Source: Victivallis vadensis | GTDB taxonomy: Bacteria > Verrucomicrobiota > Lentisphaeria > Victivallales > Victivallaceae | DNA: 64,000 nt | Assembly: GCF_003096415.1 (NCBI RefSeq) | Contig: NZ_QEKH01000011.1 | Location: 1-64,000, forward strand | Direction: 5' to 3' | Part shown: piece by piece, positions 1 to 9,352 of the stretch | Numbering within the stretch: position 1 is the first letter of the stretch | How the letters are laid out: every line of letters starts with the position of its first letter | Translations under genes and position numbers: made by a program | The notes under the pieces: model-generated | The model's input: only the letters and a program-made list of their open reading frames with translations | The model's database searches: none | Told to the model about the DNA's origin: nothing

Positions 1-31
1 ATTCCCTTTATGTTGAGATTTTGAGTTACTC

Positions 32-60
32 AAAATAAAAGGCAGATGCAACCTTGTCAA
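32..60 (-). promoter_or_regulatory. Sigma-70-type promoter reading out of the window to the left
   Basis: On the minus strand TTGACA (60-55) and TATTTT (37-32) are separated by exactly 17 bases. A hairpin ATTTTGAG-TTA-CTCAAAAT overlaps the -10 side (about 19-37) and could be an operator. The gene it would drive lies beyond the left edge, so this is inferred from the boxes alone. The rest of 61-298 is AT-rich and shows no credible gene. Confidence 0.4.
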
Positions 61-298
61 ACAACACATCCCATCACAAAATTTGGGACATTATCAAAAG
101 TTTACAAAATCAAAAATATATTACACCTTAATCTGTTTTTAATCAATGGATAACGCCAGAATATGATAAATCAGAAACGCCATGTAATTTTTAAAATAAA
201 ACTTGCAGTGCAGCGGGTTCCGCAACCGTCCCTTGCATTTCCCCGATACTTCGGCTATATTCTCACGATAACTCTCATTCAAGCAGGAGACAAAGAAC

Positions 299-733
299 AT
301 GCTCAAAGGTATTTCCCCGCTGATCAGCCCCGAACTGCTCAAAACGCTGGCCGAAATGGGCCACGGCGACGAGATCATCCTGTCGGACGCCCACTTTCCC
401 GCCCATTCGATGGGGATTCCGGTGCTCCGCGCCGATGGAATCCGGGTGGCTCCGCTGCTCGACGCGATCCTGCCGCTCTTCGAACTGGACGCTTATGTGG
501 ACGCCCCGGTGGTGATGATGGCCGCCGTCCCCGGCGACACCCTTGACCAATCGCTGCTCGACGGTTACCGGGCCGCAATCGAAAAGCACGCGCCCGACGC
601 TCCGGCAACCGCCCATATCGACCGCTTCGACTTCTACGAACGCGCCCGGAAGGCATTCGCGGTCGTGGTCACCGGCGAGACCGGCAAATACGGCAACATC
701 CTGCTGAAAAAGGGCGTAACGCCGGTCAAATGA
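299..733 (+). CDS. fucU: L-fucose mutarotase (RbsD/FucU family)
   Basis: A 144-residue protein of the RbsD/FucU fold, the usual length for FucU. These enzymes interconvert the alpha and beta anomers of fucose in the cytoplasm so that fucose isomerase receives its preferred form. Visible family features are the start [26 protein letters not shown]-type region with its conserved Asp/His, the [10 protein letters not shown] segment, and the C-terminal [10 protein letters not shown] good ribosome site (AGGAG) precedes the ATG. No other fucose gene is adjacent, so fucose is assigned by resemblance to FucU rather than by context; RbsD-type ribose pyranase activity is the alternative. Confidence 0.88.
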   Translation: MLKGISPLISPELLKTLAEMGHGDEIILSDAHFPAHSMGIPVLRADGIRVAPLLDAILPLFELDAYVDAPVVMMAAVPGDTLDQSLLDGYRAAIEKHAPDAPATAHIDRFDFYERARKAFAVVVTGETGKYGNILLKKGVTPVK

Positions 734-796
734 CCCCGGTTCCCGCCACTTCTTACCGGAAATTGAAAAAAATATCCGTAAAAAACAGCAAAGAAA

Positions 797-824
797 GTTG
801 CAAATGCTCCCGATCCGGTTATAT
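797..824 (+). promoter_or_regulatory. Probable promoter of the DUF4870 gene
   Basis: TTGCAA and TATATT are spaced by 16 bases, about 57 bases upstream of the ATG at 881, which itself has a GGAGAAGGA ribosome site. Inferred from sequence only. Confidence 0.4.
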
Positions 825-880
825 TCCGTGGCAGCACACGGCGATAAACGGCGTCTGCGGTAACAATTCTGGAGAAGGAT

Positions 881-1234
881 ATGTCGGAAGAAATGAAAAA
901 GGTTGAACAGGGAAGCATCACTCCCGAAGAACGGACTCTGGGACTGGTCTGCGTCCTGCTGCAATTCCTGACGGTGGTCGGGCCGCTGATCGTGTGGCTG
1001 ATCAAGAAAGATGAATCCGCCTACCTCAATGCGCTCGGCAAGGAGACGATCAACTTCCAGCTCACGCTGCTGATCCTCTATGTGATCTGCGGAGTGCTCA
1101 CGATCATCGTGGTCGGCGCGCTGCTGGCGCCGCTGGTCGGCCTCTTCGGGTTGGTGATGATCATCGTGGCGGCGGTCAAGGCGAACGAAGGGATCATCTA
1201 CCGGTATCCCTTCTGTTTCCGCTTCCTCAAGTGA
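881..1234 (+). CDS. DUF4870 / Tic20-like small membrane protein
   Basis: A 117-residue membrane protein with a short acidic N-terminus, then hydrophobic segments at roughly 20-42, 58-80 and 78-100. The DUF4870 family pattern is visible: a helix followed by a polar stretch that ends in LGKETINFQ and then a second helical hairpin. Members are widespread, with no established biochemical role. It is a single gene with its own promoter-like boxes. Its last 8 bases overlap the 3' end of the convergent pbpC gene. Confidence 0.75.
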   Translation: MSEEMKKVEQGSITPEERTLGLVCVLLQFLTVVGPLIVWLIKKDESAYLNALGKETINFQLTLLILYVICGVLTIIVVGALLAPLVGLFGLVMIIVAAVKANEGIIYRYPFCFRFLK

Positions 1235-3443
1235 CCGGATCTGCCGTTCCGGCTCCGGGGCCCGATGGTTCCGGGGCCTTTTTTCTTTCCGCGTTCCGCG
1301 GCGGCAATACCCGGATTTCCATTGAGGCGGCCCGATAGCCGTCGCCGCCCCAGAAGAGCAGCCGGTGCGTTCCCGGCGCGAGCATAAGATCGCTCCCGGC
1401 GGCAATCTTCCCCTGATAGCGGTTGTCGAGGTAGAAATGAACTTCGGCGGGAGTGCAGTCGAGCCGGAACCGGACTCCGCCGCCCGCTTCGGCCCGGTAG
1501 GTGCCGGGGGCGGGAGTGACGACGGCGGTCGGCTTCGGAGCTTTCGCATTGGCTTCCCTGCGGCAGTCGCGGCAGCTTTGCAGCGGAATGCCGCGCACGA
1601 CGGCGCCGGGAAAGGTTTCGCCGCAGAACATGCCGGGACGCAGGCCGCTGCGGCGGCAGAGCGCGGTGATTTCGCGGTGCGCCTCAGGCCACTCCGGAGG
1701 CGGAGCGTTGCGGTAAAGCGTCCGCATCATGGCTCCGGCGGCGGGGGCTGCCAGCGGACCGCCGACCAGATCGGGCGACGGCGTGCCGTCCTTGTTGCCG
1801 AACCAGACGCCGACCGTCCACTCCGGGGTGAACGCGATACACCACGCATCGCGGTTGCCGTTGGAAGTGCCGGTTTTCCACGCGACCGGCAGGCCGCCTG
1901 CCCCCGGCAGCGCCCGGCTGCGCAGCATCGACGCGAGCATTTCGCAGCTCCCGGCGCTCCACACCGCGGTTCCGGCGGGAGCGGCGGTATCCTCCAGCAG
2001 CAGAAACGGGCGATGGATACCGCCGGAGGCGATCGCGCGATAGGCGTTGGCGAGGTCGAGCAGCGTCACATCGAGGCTGCCGAGCGCCAGAGAAAGACCG
2101 AGCTTGTCCGGCGCGGGAGCGCCGGGACGCCACAGCCCGAACCGGGAAAGCGTCCGTTTCACCCGCTCCGTGCCGAGCGATCGCAGCAGCCGGACCGCCG
2201 GGGTGTTCAATGACTCCGCCAGCGCCGTCTCCGCCGAAACCCGGCCGCGGAACGTGCCGTCGAAGTTTCCGGGGCGGTAGCCGCCGTAAAGCAGCGGCGA
2301 ATCGTCGAGCACGGTGTCGCCGGCCAGCATCCCGCCTTCGACCGCCTCTCCGAACAGGAACGGCTTCAGCGCCGAACCGGGCGAGCGATACGCGACGGCG
2401 GCATTCACCTGCCCGGCGGGAAGCGCCCCGAAGTCCAGGGTACCGACCAGCGCCCTCACCTTGCCGGTGCGGTTCTCCAGCACGGCCAGCGCCCCGTCAT
2501 GAACCGAGGGATGAAGCGCAACGCTCCGCTTCAGCAATGCCAGCGCGGCGTCCTGAAGTTCAGGGTCGAGAGTGACCGTCACCCGTTCCGGCAGCGGGGC
2601 TTCCGCGCTCCGCTCGGCCAGCTCGAAAAACTGCGGATCGGCGGCGCGCCGCCACAGCGGCAGCGAAAAGTCCCGGTAACGCAGCGGTTCTTCGGCATAA
2701 ATCCGTCCGGCCTCCCCGGCGGTCAGCAGCTTGCGGCGGACCAGCATTTCCAGAACGGTTTTCTGCCGCCGGCGCGCCGCTTCCGGGTGCCGGTCGGGAC
2801 GGAAGCGGTTGGGGCGCTGCGGGATTCCGGCGAGCAGCGTGCATTCGGCGAAGTTCAGCTCCGACGCGGACCGCCCGAAGTAGTAGCGCGCCGCCGCTTC
2901 GACGCCGTAGAGCTTGCCGCCGTAGGGAAGATAATTGAAGTACGCTTCGAGGATTTCGCGTTTGGAGTGCTTTTTCTCCCAGCCGCGCGCCAGCTCCATC
3001 TGGCACAGCTTGTTGAACCACGAGCGGGGCCGCCGGTCGGCCAGGTTCATCAGCTGCATCGTGACCGTGGAGGAGCCGGAAACGATCCGGCCGTGTTTTA
3101 AAAGCTGCCAAAACGCCCGCGCCGACGCCGCCAGGTCGACACCGTCGTGCCGGTAAAAGTTGCGGTCCTCGACTGCGAGCGTGATTTCGACCAGATGCGC
3201 GGGAAGCGCATCGAGCCGGACCGGGAAACGCCACTCGTAGTCGAAGCCGGGCCGGGAATGCAGCAATCTCCCCGCCCGGTCGAAGAACCGGCGTGCCGGA
3301 ATCCGGCGCGCCAGCTCCTCCTCCGGCAGCGGCACGCAGTACGGCAGCACCCATTGGCGGAACGCGGCAGCCGCCGCGAAAACCGCCGCTAGGATGGCCG
3401 CGCCGGCCGCCAGACGCCTCCGGTTCAGGACAATCCGCCGCAT
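1227..3443 (-). CDS. pbpC: Penicillin-binding protein 1C (bifunctional glycosyltransferase/transpeptidase)
   Basis: A 738-residue class A PBP. A single N-terminal membrane anchor (about 12-30) is followed by a GT51 transglycosylase domain with the EDRNFYRHDG motif and the SGSSTVTMQ segment, then a transpeptidase domain with the serine of SALK at about residue 357, an SLN-type motif (AESLNTPAV) and KTGTS. The PBP1C-specific C-terminal domain follows. It polymerises and cross-links peptidoglycan in the periplasm. It starts 8 bases after the alpha-2-macroglobulin gene. In E. coli pbpC and yfhM are likewise neighbours, and the two act in a shared defence/repair role. Confidence 0.93.
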   Translation of the reverse strand: MRRIVLNRRRLAAGAAILAAVFAAAAAFRQWVLPYCVPLPEEELARRIPARRFFDRAGRLLHSRPGFDYEWRFPVRLDALPAHLVEITLAVEDRNFYRHDGVDLAASARAFWQLLKHGRIVSGSSTVTMQLMNLADRRPRSWFNKLCQMELARGWEKKHSKREILEAYFNYLPYGGKLYGVEAAARYYFGRSASELNFAECTLLAGIPQRPNRFRPDRHPEAARRRQKTVLEMLVRRKLLTAGEAGRIYAEEPLRYRDFSLPLWRRAADPQFFELAERSAEAPLPERVTVTLDPELQDAALALLKRSVALHPSVHDGALAVLENRTGKVRALVGTLDFGALPAGQVNAAVAYRSPGSALKPFLFGEAVEGGMLAGDTVLDDSPLLYGGYRPGNFDGTFRGRVSAETALAESLNTPAVRLLRSLGTERVKRTLSRFGLWRPGAPAPDKLGLSLALGSLDVTLLDLANAYRAIASGGIHRPFLLLEDTAAPAGTAVWSAGSCEMLASMLRSRALPGAGGLPVAWKTGTSNGNRDAWCIAFTPEWTVGVWFGNKDGTPSPDLVGGPLAAPAAGAMMRTLYRNAPPPEWPEAHREITALCRRSGLRPGMFCGETFPGAVVRGIPLQSCRDCRREANAKAPKPTAVVTPAPGTYRAEAGGGVRFRLDCTPAEVHFYLDNRYQGKIAAGSDLMLAPGTHRLLFWGGDGYRAASMEIRVLPPRNAERKKAPEPSGPGAGTADPVT
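1251..1284 (+). terminator. Rho-independent terminator after the DUF4870 gene
   Basis: GGCTCCGG pairs with CCGGGGCC (one G-U) across a 12-base loop and is followed by six T. It lies inside the antisense of the last codons of pbpC, so the convergent genes share this DNA. Confidence 0.7.
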
Positions 3444-3450
3444 TATACCG

Positions 3451-6400
3451 TCATTTCACCTCAAAAAGGCCGTCCGTGACGGAGACCGCCTTGAGTTCGG
3501 GGCGGTACATCGATTCGATCTGCACCGCCGGAATCGCGAAGCGGCCGCGCTGCACCGCGCGCACCCGGTAGGTGACGACGGCTTTGCCGGCATGGATGTC
3601 GCCGAACAGCAAAAAGCGGTCGTCGCGCCGTTCCAGCATCCGGGCATCCACGCCGGAGTCGACACGCTTGTCGAATACCGCATTGCGGGTCGCCAGACGC
3701 TCGTCCTCGATTTCGAGGCCGCCCGGCAGCAGGTCGCTGATCACGATGTTTTCGCATCCGGCGGCGGCGGTCACGGTGATCCGCGCCTCCAGCAAATCGC
3801 CGGAGTTGCAGCATCTGACCGGCTTGGCGTCGGCGTCGAAGTATTCGCGGCGGATCGTGAAGCCCTCGGCAACTTCCCTGCCCTCTTTCGGCAGCCCCCG
3901 GCTGCTCACGTAGACGTAAAGCGGGGCTTCGCCGCTGTTCACGACCGTGAACTTCGCCGGTACGGCGAAGTCGGCCCGGAGTGCGGAGCCGCCGTCAAGC
4001 GTCCGGTCGGGTTGGCCGGAGACCTGAAGCGTTCCCTTGCAGGCTCCCTTCGCATGGCGGGCGGCCCAGCGCGACAATCCGAGCGCGGCCCACGCGTTGT
4101 TCTGGGTGGAGCCCCATTCGCCTTCGGGACGGATCTTCTGCTGCAGCAGCGCGGCAAGCCGGGTCACGGCCGGATTCTCCGGCGCGAGATCGCCGAGAAT
4201 CCACAGCGCGAGGCCGAGGCGGCGTTCTTCGGAGTCGAGCGCCCCGCCGGAACGGCGGCTGTAAAGGTGGAAGGGATGATTCAGCAGCGGCCCGATCACC
4301 CTGGCGCCGTCCGCGGCGAAGTTGGCGCGGATCAGCGCGGCTCCGGCGAGGAAACGGCTGAACAGCTCGGGATTTTCCGAAATCACCGCGCGGGCGGGAG
4401 CCTCCGCCGAGGCCGGATCGGCCAGCGCCAGCAAATAGCAGGCGTAACCGCGCTCCTCGGCGGAGTTGCCGCGGTCGTTCACATACCGGCGCAGCTGCGT
4501 GACGATCTGCCGTTTCTCCTCCTCCGGCAGCGGATAACCGGCCAGCTCGGCTTCGAGCAGGAAATGCCACGCAAAGAAACTCCCGGCCATCCACGAGGCG
4601 CGTTCGCCGGGCCACATCGAATAGCAGCCGTCATATCTGCGCATCGCCTGAATCCGCGCCAGCGCGGAGCGGAGCTTGAGATCGGCATCCGCGCCGAAAC
4701 CGGCAGGCAGGATTCCGGCCTCCTCCAGCGGCTTCACCGCGAGGAACGGGAAAGCGCCGGCGACGGTCTGCTCCAGACAGCCGTAGGGATACTCGTTCAG
4801 CCAGCGCAGCGCACCGGCGACCGAAAGCGCCGGGGAGCCGATCTCGACCGCCGCCTTGCCGAACGTCAGGTCGAAGTCGGGGTGCGCGGTGTCGAACGTG
4901 GCGCTTCTGCCCGGTTCGACGGTGTGGATCACGGTCCGGTTTTCGGCCTGCCGGGGCGGGCGCACCGTGAAGCTCTCGCTGCCCCGGACGACCGTGCCGC
5001 CGAGTTTCAGTTCGGCCCGGACCGTCACCGCGCCGGGCAGCTTCGACGCCCGGACCGGGATGGTCACGACCCGGCGCTCCCCTTTGGCCAGCTCCAGCTT
5101 GCCGGAAGCGGCGGCGACCGGTTCGAGCGCCCCTTCGACGGTGATGCTCCAGTCGGCGGCGCTCTGTGCAAGCTCGTGGTTGAAACAGGTCAGCGCGAGT
5201 TGGAACTCATCCTGCGGCGCGACCGCGCGGGGAGCGGCGATCTGCACGGTCGCCGGTTCGCGCAACACCAGCTCGCGTTCGGCGGAACCGGTCTGCTCCT
5301 TATCCGAAGCGATCGCCATCAGCAACAGCGCCCCGGTGTGGTCTGGCAGCTGCAACTGATATTCGCCGCTGCCGGAAGCCGGCACGGAAACGGTCCGCAT
5401 CGCGACGACCGCCGGAGCCTTCAGCGCGGCGGCGAACGGCGACAGGAAACCGGCGAGCTTGTCGCCGCCGCCGATCCTGCCGTCCACCACCTGCAATGCC
5501 GGATAGAGCTGCCTGTAGGTGTCGCCGAAGCGGAACGGGCAGTTGACTTCGCCGAAGAAGAACTTCCACGGGTCGGGCGTCTTCCAGTCGGTCAGCGCCA
5601 GAATGCCCCGGTCCACCGCCCAGAGCTGCAGTTCCGCCGGAACCGGCTGCCCCGCGAAGTCGCTGACCTCCGCCCGAACCGTGACGGCCTCGCCGGGACG
5701 GCTGACGGCAGGAGCATGAAGTTTCACATCGAGCCGCCGGGAGTTCTGGTCCACCGGAATCCGCACGAGGCCAGAAAGCCGCTTCGGAATTTTCGGGTCG
5801 TCCGACGGATCGGTCACCACGGTGACTCCGGCGAAATAAGTCCCCTGCGCCAGATCCGCCGGTACCGGAATCTCGATCGCATTCCGCCCCGCCTTCACCC
5901 GGTGGGAAGTGATGGAACGGATGCGGTCGGCTCCGGCCGTGACCACCGCCTCCCCCGCCGCCGGGGCGTTGAAGGCGAACTGCACGGTTTCGCCCGGCTG
6001 GCAGGATTCGGCGTCGAGTTCAAAGGCCAGCACCGACGGATTGCGCGACCGTTCGCCGCTCTCGCCCGCATAGTGCCAGAATTCGGTTTCGGCCAGCAGG
6101 TCCCCCGCCTTGTCCGCGACGCGGAGCGTGAAGTCGCCCTCCTGCGGCATTTCGATTTCGCAGCGGTAGATGCCGCGCCCTTCGGGAACAAGCGCCAGCT
6201 TCCGCGCCGGAAACTCCTGCTGAAACTGCTGCCACTGATAGTTCCAGCGGCCGTCCTCTTCGACCAGCCGGTAGTCCCAGTCCCTGCGGATCAGGATGCC
6301 GGAGAGGGCGGGTTCCTTCAACTCATACGGCTTGCCGTCCGGCGTCACCGCCGCGATGCGGAACACGCGGCGATTCCCCTGCGCTCCGCCGTCCTGCAAA

Positions 6401-8244
6401 CCAAGATAGTGGTCGCGGTAGTGGCAGAACGCCCGGACGGTGCCGGAAACGCTCCGCCCCACCGGCGGTCTGGCGGTCGCGACCACGACGATTTCGACCG
6501 GCAGGACGGGCTTGTACGCCAGCTCCGGGATCTCGAAGCTGTCGTTGAACGCCCCGCGGCTGACCTCGCCGGAGCTGCGGAAGGTGCGCGCGGAACTGCG
6601 CTCCACCGCGGCGCGGGTGCCGAAGGTGAAGCCGCGCCAATCCTGCGGCCTGAATTCCGCGACCGCTTCGCGCACATTCAGGGTGACCGGGCCGCTCTCC
6701 AGCGGCACGCCGAAATAGTAGTCGACCCGCCCTTTCACGCGAAGCGTTTCCCCCGGCGCAAGCGTTTCCTTTTCGGCGCGGAACTCCATCTTGAGCTGAT
6801 CCGGCACATATTCGCCGACCAGAAAACGGGTGGAGCCGTAACACTGCGCCGCCGCCCGGTCCTCGCCGGGAGCGCGCAGCCGGACGGAGTAGGCACCGGT
6901 CGCCGCCCCCGCCGGAATCTCCACTCCGGTTTGATAGAAACCCGAAGCACTGCCGGTCACCGGCCGGGAACAGAAGAGCTTCCCCGACGGAGCGGTCACT
7001 TCCAGCACCAGCGGCACTCCGCCCGCCGCGTTCAGCTTCCCGGCGTCGCGCAGATAGCCGAAAACGCCGATGGTTTCACCGGGGCGGCAGATGCCGCGCT
7101 CCGGGAACAGAAACGCGCCATATCCGGCCTGCCGGGCAACCGGCAATCCCCGGTCCGCCTTGCGCAGGTCGGAGCGGTTCAGTTCGGAGAACGGCAGATA
7201 GGTCACATCCTCGCCCTGAATCGCGACCAGCAGCGCCGGCTGATCGTCGGGATCGGCCAACGGCTCAAATTCGATCTTCCCGAATCCTCCCGCATCGGTT
7301 TCGGCTTCGCCGAGCGGCTGCAGCTTGCGGCTGTAGAGCTGCACCACCGCGCCGGAGACCGGACGGTTCCCGGCCAGCGACCGCACCGCGAAACCGACCT
7401 CCCGTTCACCGGCGACCGCCTGAAGCGCCAGGTCGGTCAGCACCACCAGCCGCGAATCGCTGCGGGAGGCGTCGGGCGAGGAAATCCGCAACTGATACAC
7501 ACCGGGAACCCGCTTCAGGCCGAGCGCGTCGAAGGGCAGCGCGATACAGTTGCTCCGGTTGCGGGCGGCGGGAGCGTCCAGCGTGACGGTGCGGAGGCTC
7601 CGGGAACAGTCGCTCCACGGGGATTGCAGAAAATCCAGCAGCCGGTTCGGGTAGACCTGAGACAGCTCCACCTGGACCTTGCCGGTGTTGACCGTTTCGA
7701 CCGGCAATTCCCAGACGGAGCCGGAAACCGGGAAGAAGGAGCCGTTGCTGAGGAAATTGATCCGGGGCGGCAGTTCGGAAGCGATGAAGCCGGGGCGTTC
7801 GGTCCGTTCCAGCGGCGGAGCACCGCCGGCAGCGGGCAGGCCCTGCTTTACCGTGAACTGGTAGAATTTGCCCGGCTCGAATCCGGCGGAGATGTACCAG
7901 CGGTCGCCGCTGCTGTTCACATTCAGCGCCAGCGGCGGAGTCACGCTCAGGAACTCCGCCGCCTTCTCCGGCTGCGGCGGCGCGCTGAACCGGATTTCAA
8001 AGCGGGAATTGTCCGCGTCATACCGCGTTGAGAGAATCCGCAGCGGTTCCGGGGCGGTGGCGACCGGCGGCTTCGGCAGCGGCTGCGGAGCCGGAACCGG
8101 TTTCGGCGGTTCGGCGGCCGGGGCGGGGGTCGGCTTCTCCCTGTTCCGGGAATAGAGTTGGATGGCGAGACCCGCATTGAGGGCAAGTGAGGCGAGAATG
8201 ACCCCTCCTGCGGCGTACCGGACGACTGTTTGCTGTTTACCCAT
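3451..8244 (-). CDS. Bacterial alpha-2-macroglobulin (YfhM-like)
   Basis: A 1597-residue envelope protein with an N-terminal signal anchor (about 9-30) and no lipobox cysteine. MG/A2M domains follow, and a thioester motif GCLEQ with the cysteine at about residue 1156 sits in the alpha-helical TED domain. Bacterial alpha-2-macroglobulins trap foreign proteases in the periplasm by covalent attachment through the thioester and are paired with PBP1C. The start chosen is the ATG at 8244 preceded by AAAAAGG; a further 20 codons are open upstream. Transcription is probably from the strong boxes at 8287-8314, and pbpC follows after 7 bases. Confidence 0.93.
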   Translation of the reverse strand: MGKQQTVVRYAAGGVILASLALNAGLAIQLYSRNREKPTPAPAAEPPKPVPAPQPLPKPPVATAPEPLRILSTRYDADNSRFEIRFSAPPQPEKAAEFLSVTPPLALNVNSSGDRWYISAGFEPGKFYQFTVKQGLPAAGGAPPLERTERPGFIASELPPRINFLSNGSFFPVSGSVWELPVETVNTGKVQVELSQVYPNRLLDFLQSPWSDCSRSLRTVTLDAPAARNRSNCIALPFDALGLKRVPGVYQLRISSPDASRSDSRLVVLTDLALQAVAGEREVGFAVRSLAGNRPVSGAVVQLYSRKLQPLGEAETDAGGFGKIEFEPLADPDDQPALLVAIQGEDVTYLPFSELNRSDLRKADRGLPVARQAGYGAFLFPERGICRPGETIGVFGYLRDAGKLNAAGGVPLVLEVTAPSGKLFCSRPVTGSASGFYQTGVEIPAGAATGAYSVRLRAPGEDRAAAQCYGSTRFLVGEYVPDQLKMEFRAEKETLAPGETLRVKGRVDYYFGVPLESGPVTLNVREAVAEFRPQDWRGFTFGTRAAVERSSARTFRSSGEVSRGAFNDSFEIPELAYKPVLPVEIVVVATARPPVGRSVSGTVRAFCHYRDHYLGLQDGGAQGNRRVFRIAAVTPDGKPYELKEPALSGILIRRDWDYRLVEEDGRWNYQWQQFQQEFPARKLALVPEGRGIYRCEIEMPQEGDFTLRVADKAGDLLAETEFWHYAGESGERSRNPSVLAFELDAESCQPGETVQFAFNAPAAGEAVVTAGADRIRSITSHRVKAGRNAIEIPVPADLAQGTYFAGVTVVTDPSDDPKIPKRLSGLVRIPVDQNSRRLDVKLHAPAVSRPGEAVTVRAEVSDFAGQPVPAELQLWAVDRGILALTDWKTPDPWKFFFGEVNCPFRFGDTYRQLYPALQVVDGRIGGGDKLAGFLSPFAAALKAPAVVAMRTVSVPASGSGEYQLQLPDHTGALLLMAIASDKEQTGSAERELVLREPATVQIAAPRAVAPQDEFQLALTCFNHELAQSAADWSITVEGALEPVAAASGKLELAKGERRVVTIPVRASKLPGAVTVRAELKLGGTVVRGSESFTVRPPRQAENRTVIHTVEPGRSATFDTAHPDFDLTFGKAAVEIGSPALSVAGALRWLNEYPYGCLEQTVAGAFPFLAVKPLEEAGILPAGFGADADLKLRSALARIQAMRRYDGCYSMWPGERASWMAGSFFAWHFLLEAELAGYPLPEEEKRQIVTQLRRYVNDRGNSAEERGYACYLLALADPASAEAPARAVISENPELFSRFLAGAALIRANFAADGARVIGPLLNHPFHLYSRRSGGALDSEERRLGLALWILGDLAPENPAVTRLAALLQQKIRPEGEWGSTQNNAWAALGLSRWAARHAKGACKGTLQVSGQPDRTLDGGSALRADFAVPAKFTVVNSGEAPLYVYVSSRGLPKEGREVAEGFTIRREYFDADAKPVRCCNSGDLLEARITVTAAAGCENIVISDLLPGGLEIEDERLATRNAVFDKRVDSGVDARMLERRDDRFLLFGDIHAGKAVVTYRVRAVQRGRFAIPAVQIESMYRPELKAVSVTDGLFEVK

Positions 8245-8286
8245 GATGACCTTTTTCTTCGACGATGGAGATTGGCGTGGAGTGGT

Positions 8287-8314
8287 ATTATACAGGGTTT
8301 TCACAGGATTTCAA
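8287..8314 (-). promoter_or_regulatory. Promoter of the alpha-2-macroglobulin/pbpC operon
   Basis: On the minus strand TTGAAA and a perfect TATAAT are spaced by 16 bases, about 43 bases upstream of the chosen start codon. The neighbouring nfo gene diverges. Confidence 0.65.
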
Positions 8315-8406
8315 CTGCCGGAAACAAGTTTTTCCGAAATCATTTTTTCTCCCGGAAAAATCCGGAAAAACCGGCCCAAAGGGCGCCTCCCCGATCCTGA
8401 TGCGAT

Positions 8407-8435
8407 TTTACTTTTCCGGCAAAGCAGGTTATATT
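8407..8435 (+). promoter_or_regulatory. Possible promoter of nfo
   Basis: TTTACT and TATATT are spaced by 17 bases, about 40 bases upstream of the nfo start. The -35 box is weak. Confidence 0.35.
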
Positions 8436-8475
8436 GCCTTATCGTACAAAATGTTTTTTCCGGAGGAGAATTTTC

Positions 8476-9342
8476 ATGAAATATATCGGTGCACATGTCA
8501 GTATTTCCGGCGGCGTCGAAAACGCGCCGCTGAACGCCCATGAACTCGGCGCCACCGCTTTCGCGCTGTTCACCAAGAACCAGCGCCAGTGGCACGCCGC
8601 TCCGCTGACCGCGGAGTCGATCGCCGCCTTCAAGGCCAACTGCGAAAAATTCGGGTTCAAACGGGAAATGATCCTGCCGCACGACAGCTATCTGATCAAC
8701 CTCGGCCAGCCCGACCCCGAAAAGCGCAAAGCCTCCATCGCCGCCTTCACCGATGAGATGAGGCGCTGCCATCAGCTCGGACTGGTCAAACTGAACTTCC
8801 ACCCCGGCAGCCACCTGAAACAGGTCTCCGAGGAGGAGGACATCCGGCTGATCGCGGAAAGCGTCCGCGAAGCGATCGACGCCGTCCCGGAGGTCGTCGC
8901 CGTATTCGAGAACACCGCCGGGCAGGGCAGCAACATGGGCTATCGTTTTGAACAGATCGCCGCCATGCTCGAACAGGTCGACCGCCCCGGCCGCGTCGGC
9001 GTCTGCCTCGACACCTGCCACACCTTCGCCGCCGGTTACGACCTCGCCACCCCGGAGGGCTGCGAAGCGACCTTCAAACGCTTCGACGAGCTGATCGGCT
9101 TCAATTATCTGGCGGGCATGCACCTGAACGATTCCAAAAGCAAGCTCGGCGGCAAGCTGGACCGGCACAATTCGATCGGCAAGGGCGAACTCGGCTGGGA
9201 AACGTTCCGCCGGCTGATGGCCGAGCCGAGGCTCGACAATATTCCGCTCGTGCTCGAAACAATCGACGAAACCCTCTGGAAACAGGAAATCGCAATCCTT
9301 CAGGCCTTCAGCCGCAACGAGAACCCGGAACTGCCATGGTAA
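8476..9342 (+). CDS. nfo: Deoxyribonuclease IV (endonuclease IV, AP endonuclease)
   Basis: A 288-residue TIM-barrel zinc enzyme of the AP endonuclease 2 family. It cuts DNA 5' of abasic sites during base-excision repair. Visible signatures are the N-terminal [56 protein letters not shown] and the C-terminal [22 protein letters not shown] segments, which carry the zinc-binding His, Asp and Glu residues. The ATG at 8476 is chosen because GGAGGAG lies directly upstream. It stands alone, divergent from the alpha-2-macroglobulin operon. Confidence 0.96.
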   Translation: MKYIGAHVSISGGVENAPLNAHELGATAFALFTKNQRQWHAAPLTAESIAAFKANCEKFGFKREMILPHDSYLINLGQPDPEKRKASIAAFTDEMRRCHQLGLVKLNFHPGSHLKQVSEEEDIRLIAESVREAIDAVPEVVAVFENTAGQGSNMGYRFEQIAAMLEQVDRPGRVGVCLDTCHTFAAGYDLATPEGCEATFKRFDELIGFNYLAGMHLNDSKSKLGGKLDRHNSIGKGELGWETFRRLMAEPRLDNIPLVLETIDETLWKQEIAILQAFSRNENPELPW

Positions 9343-9352
9343 ATACCTGGCG

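Noticed and set aside
3394-8031. A 1545-codon open frame on the plus strand across the alpha-2-macroglobulin gene
   Set aside because: It is antisense to a well-supported gene, has low-complexity Arg/Gly/Ala-rich translation and no domain. GC-rich codon use leaves the opposite strand open. Many similar long antisense frames (for example 40254-42782, 34870-37041, 48847-52290, 57560-60094) are rejected for the same reason.
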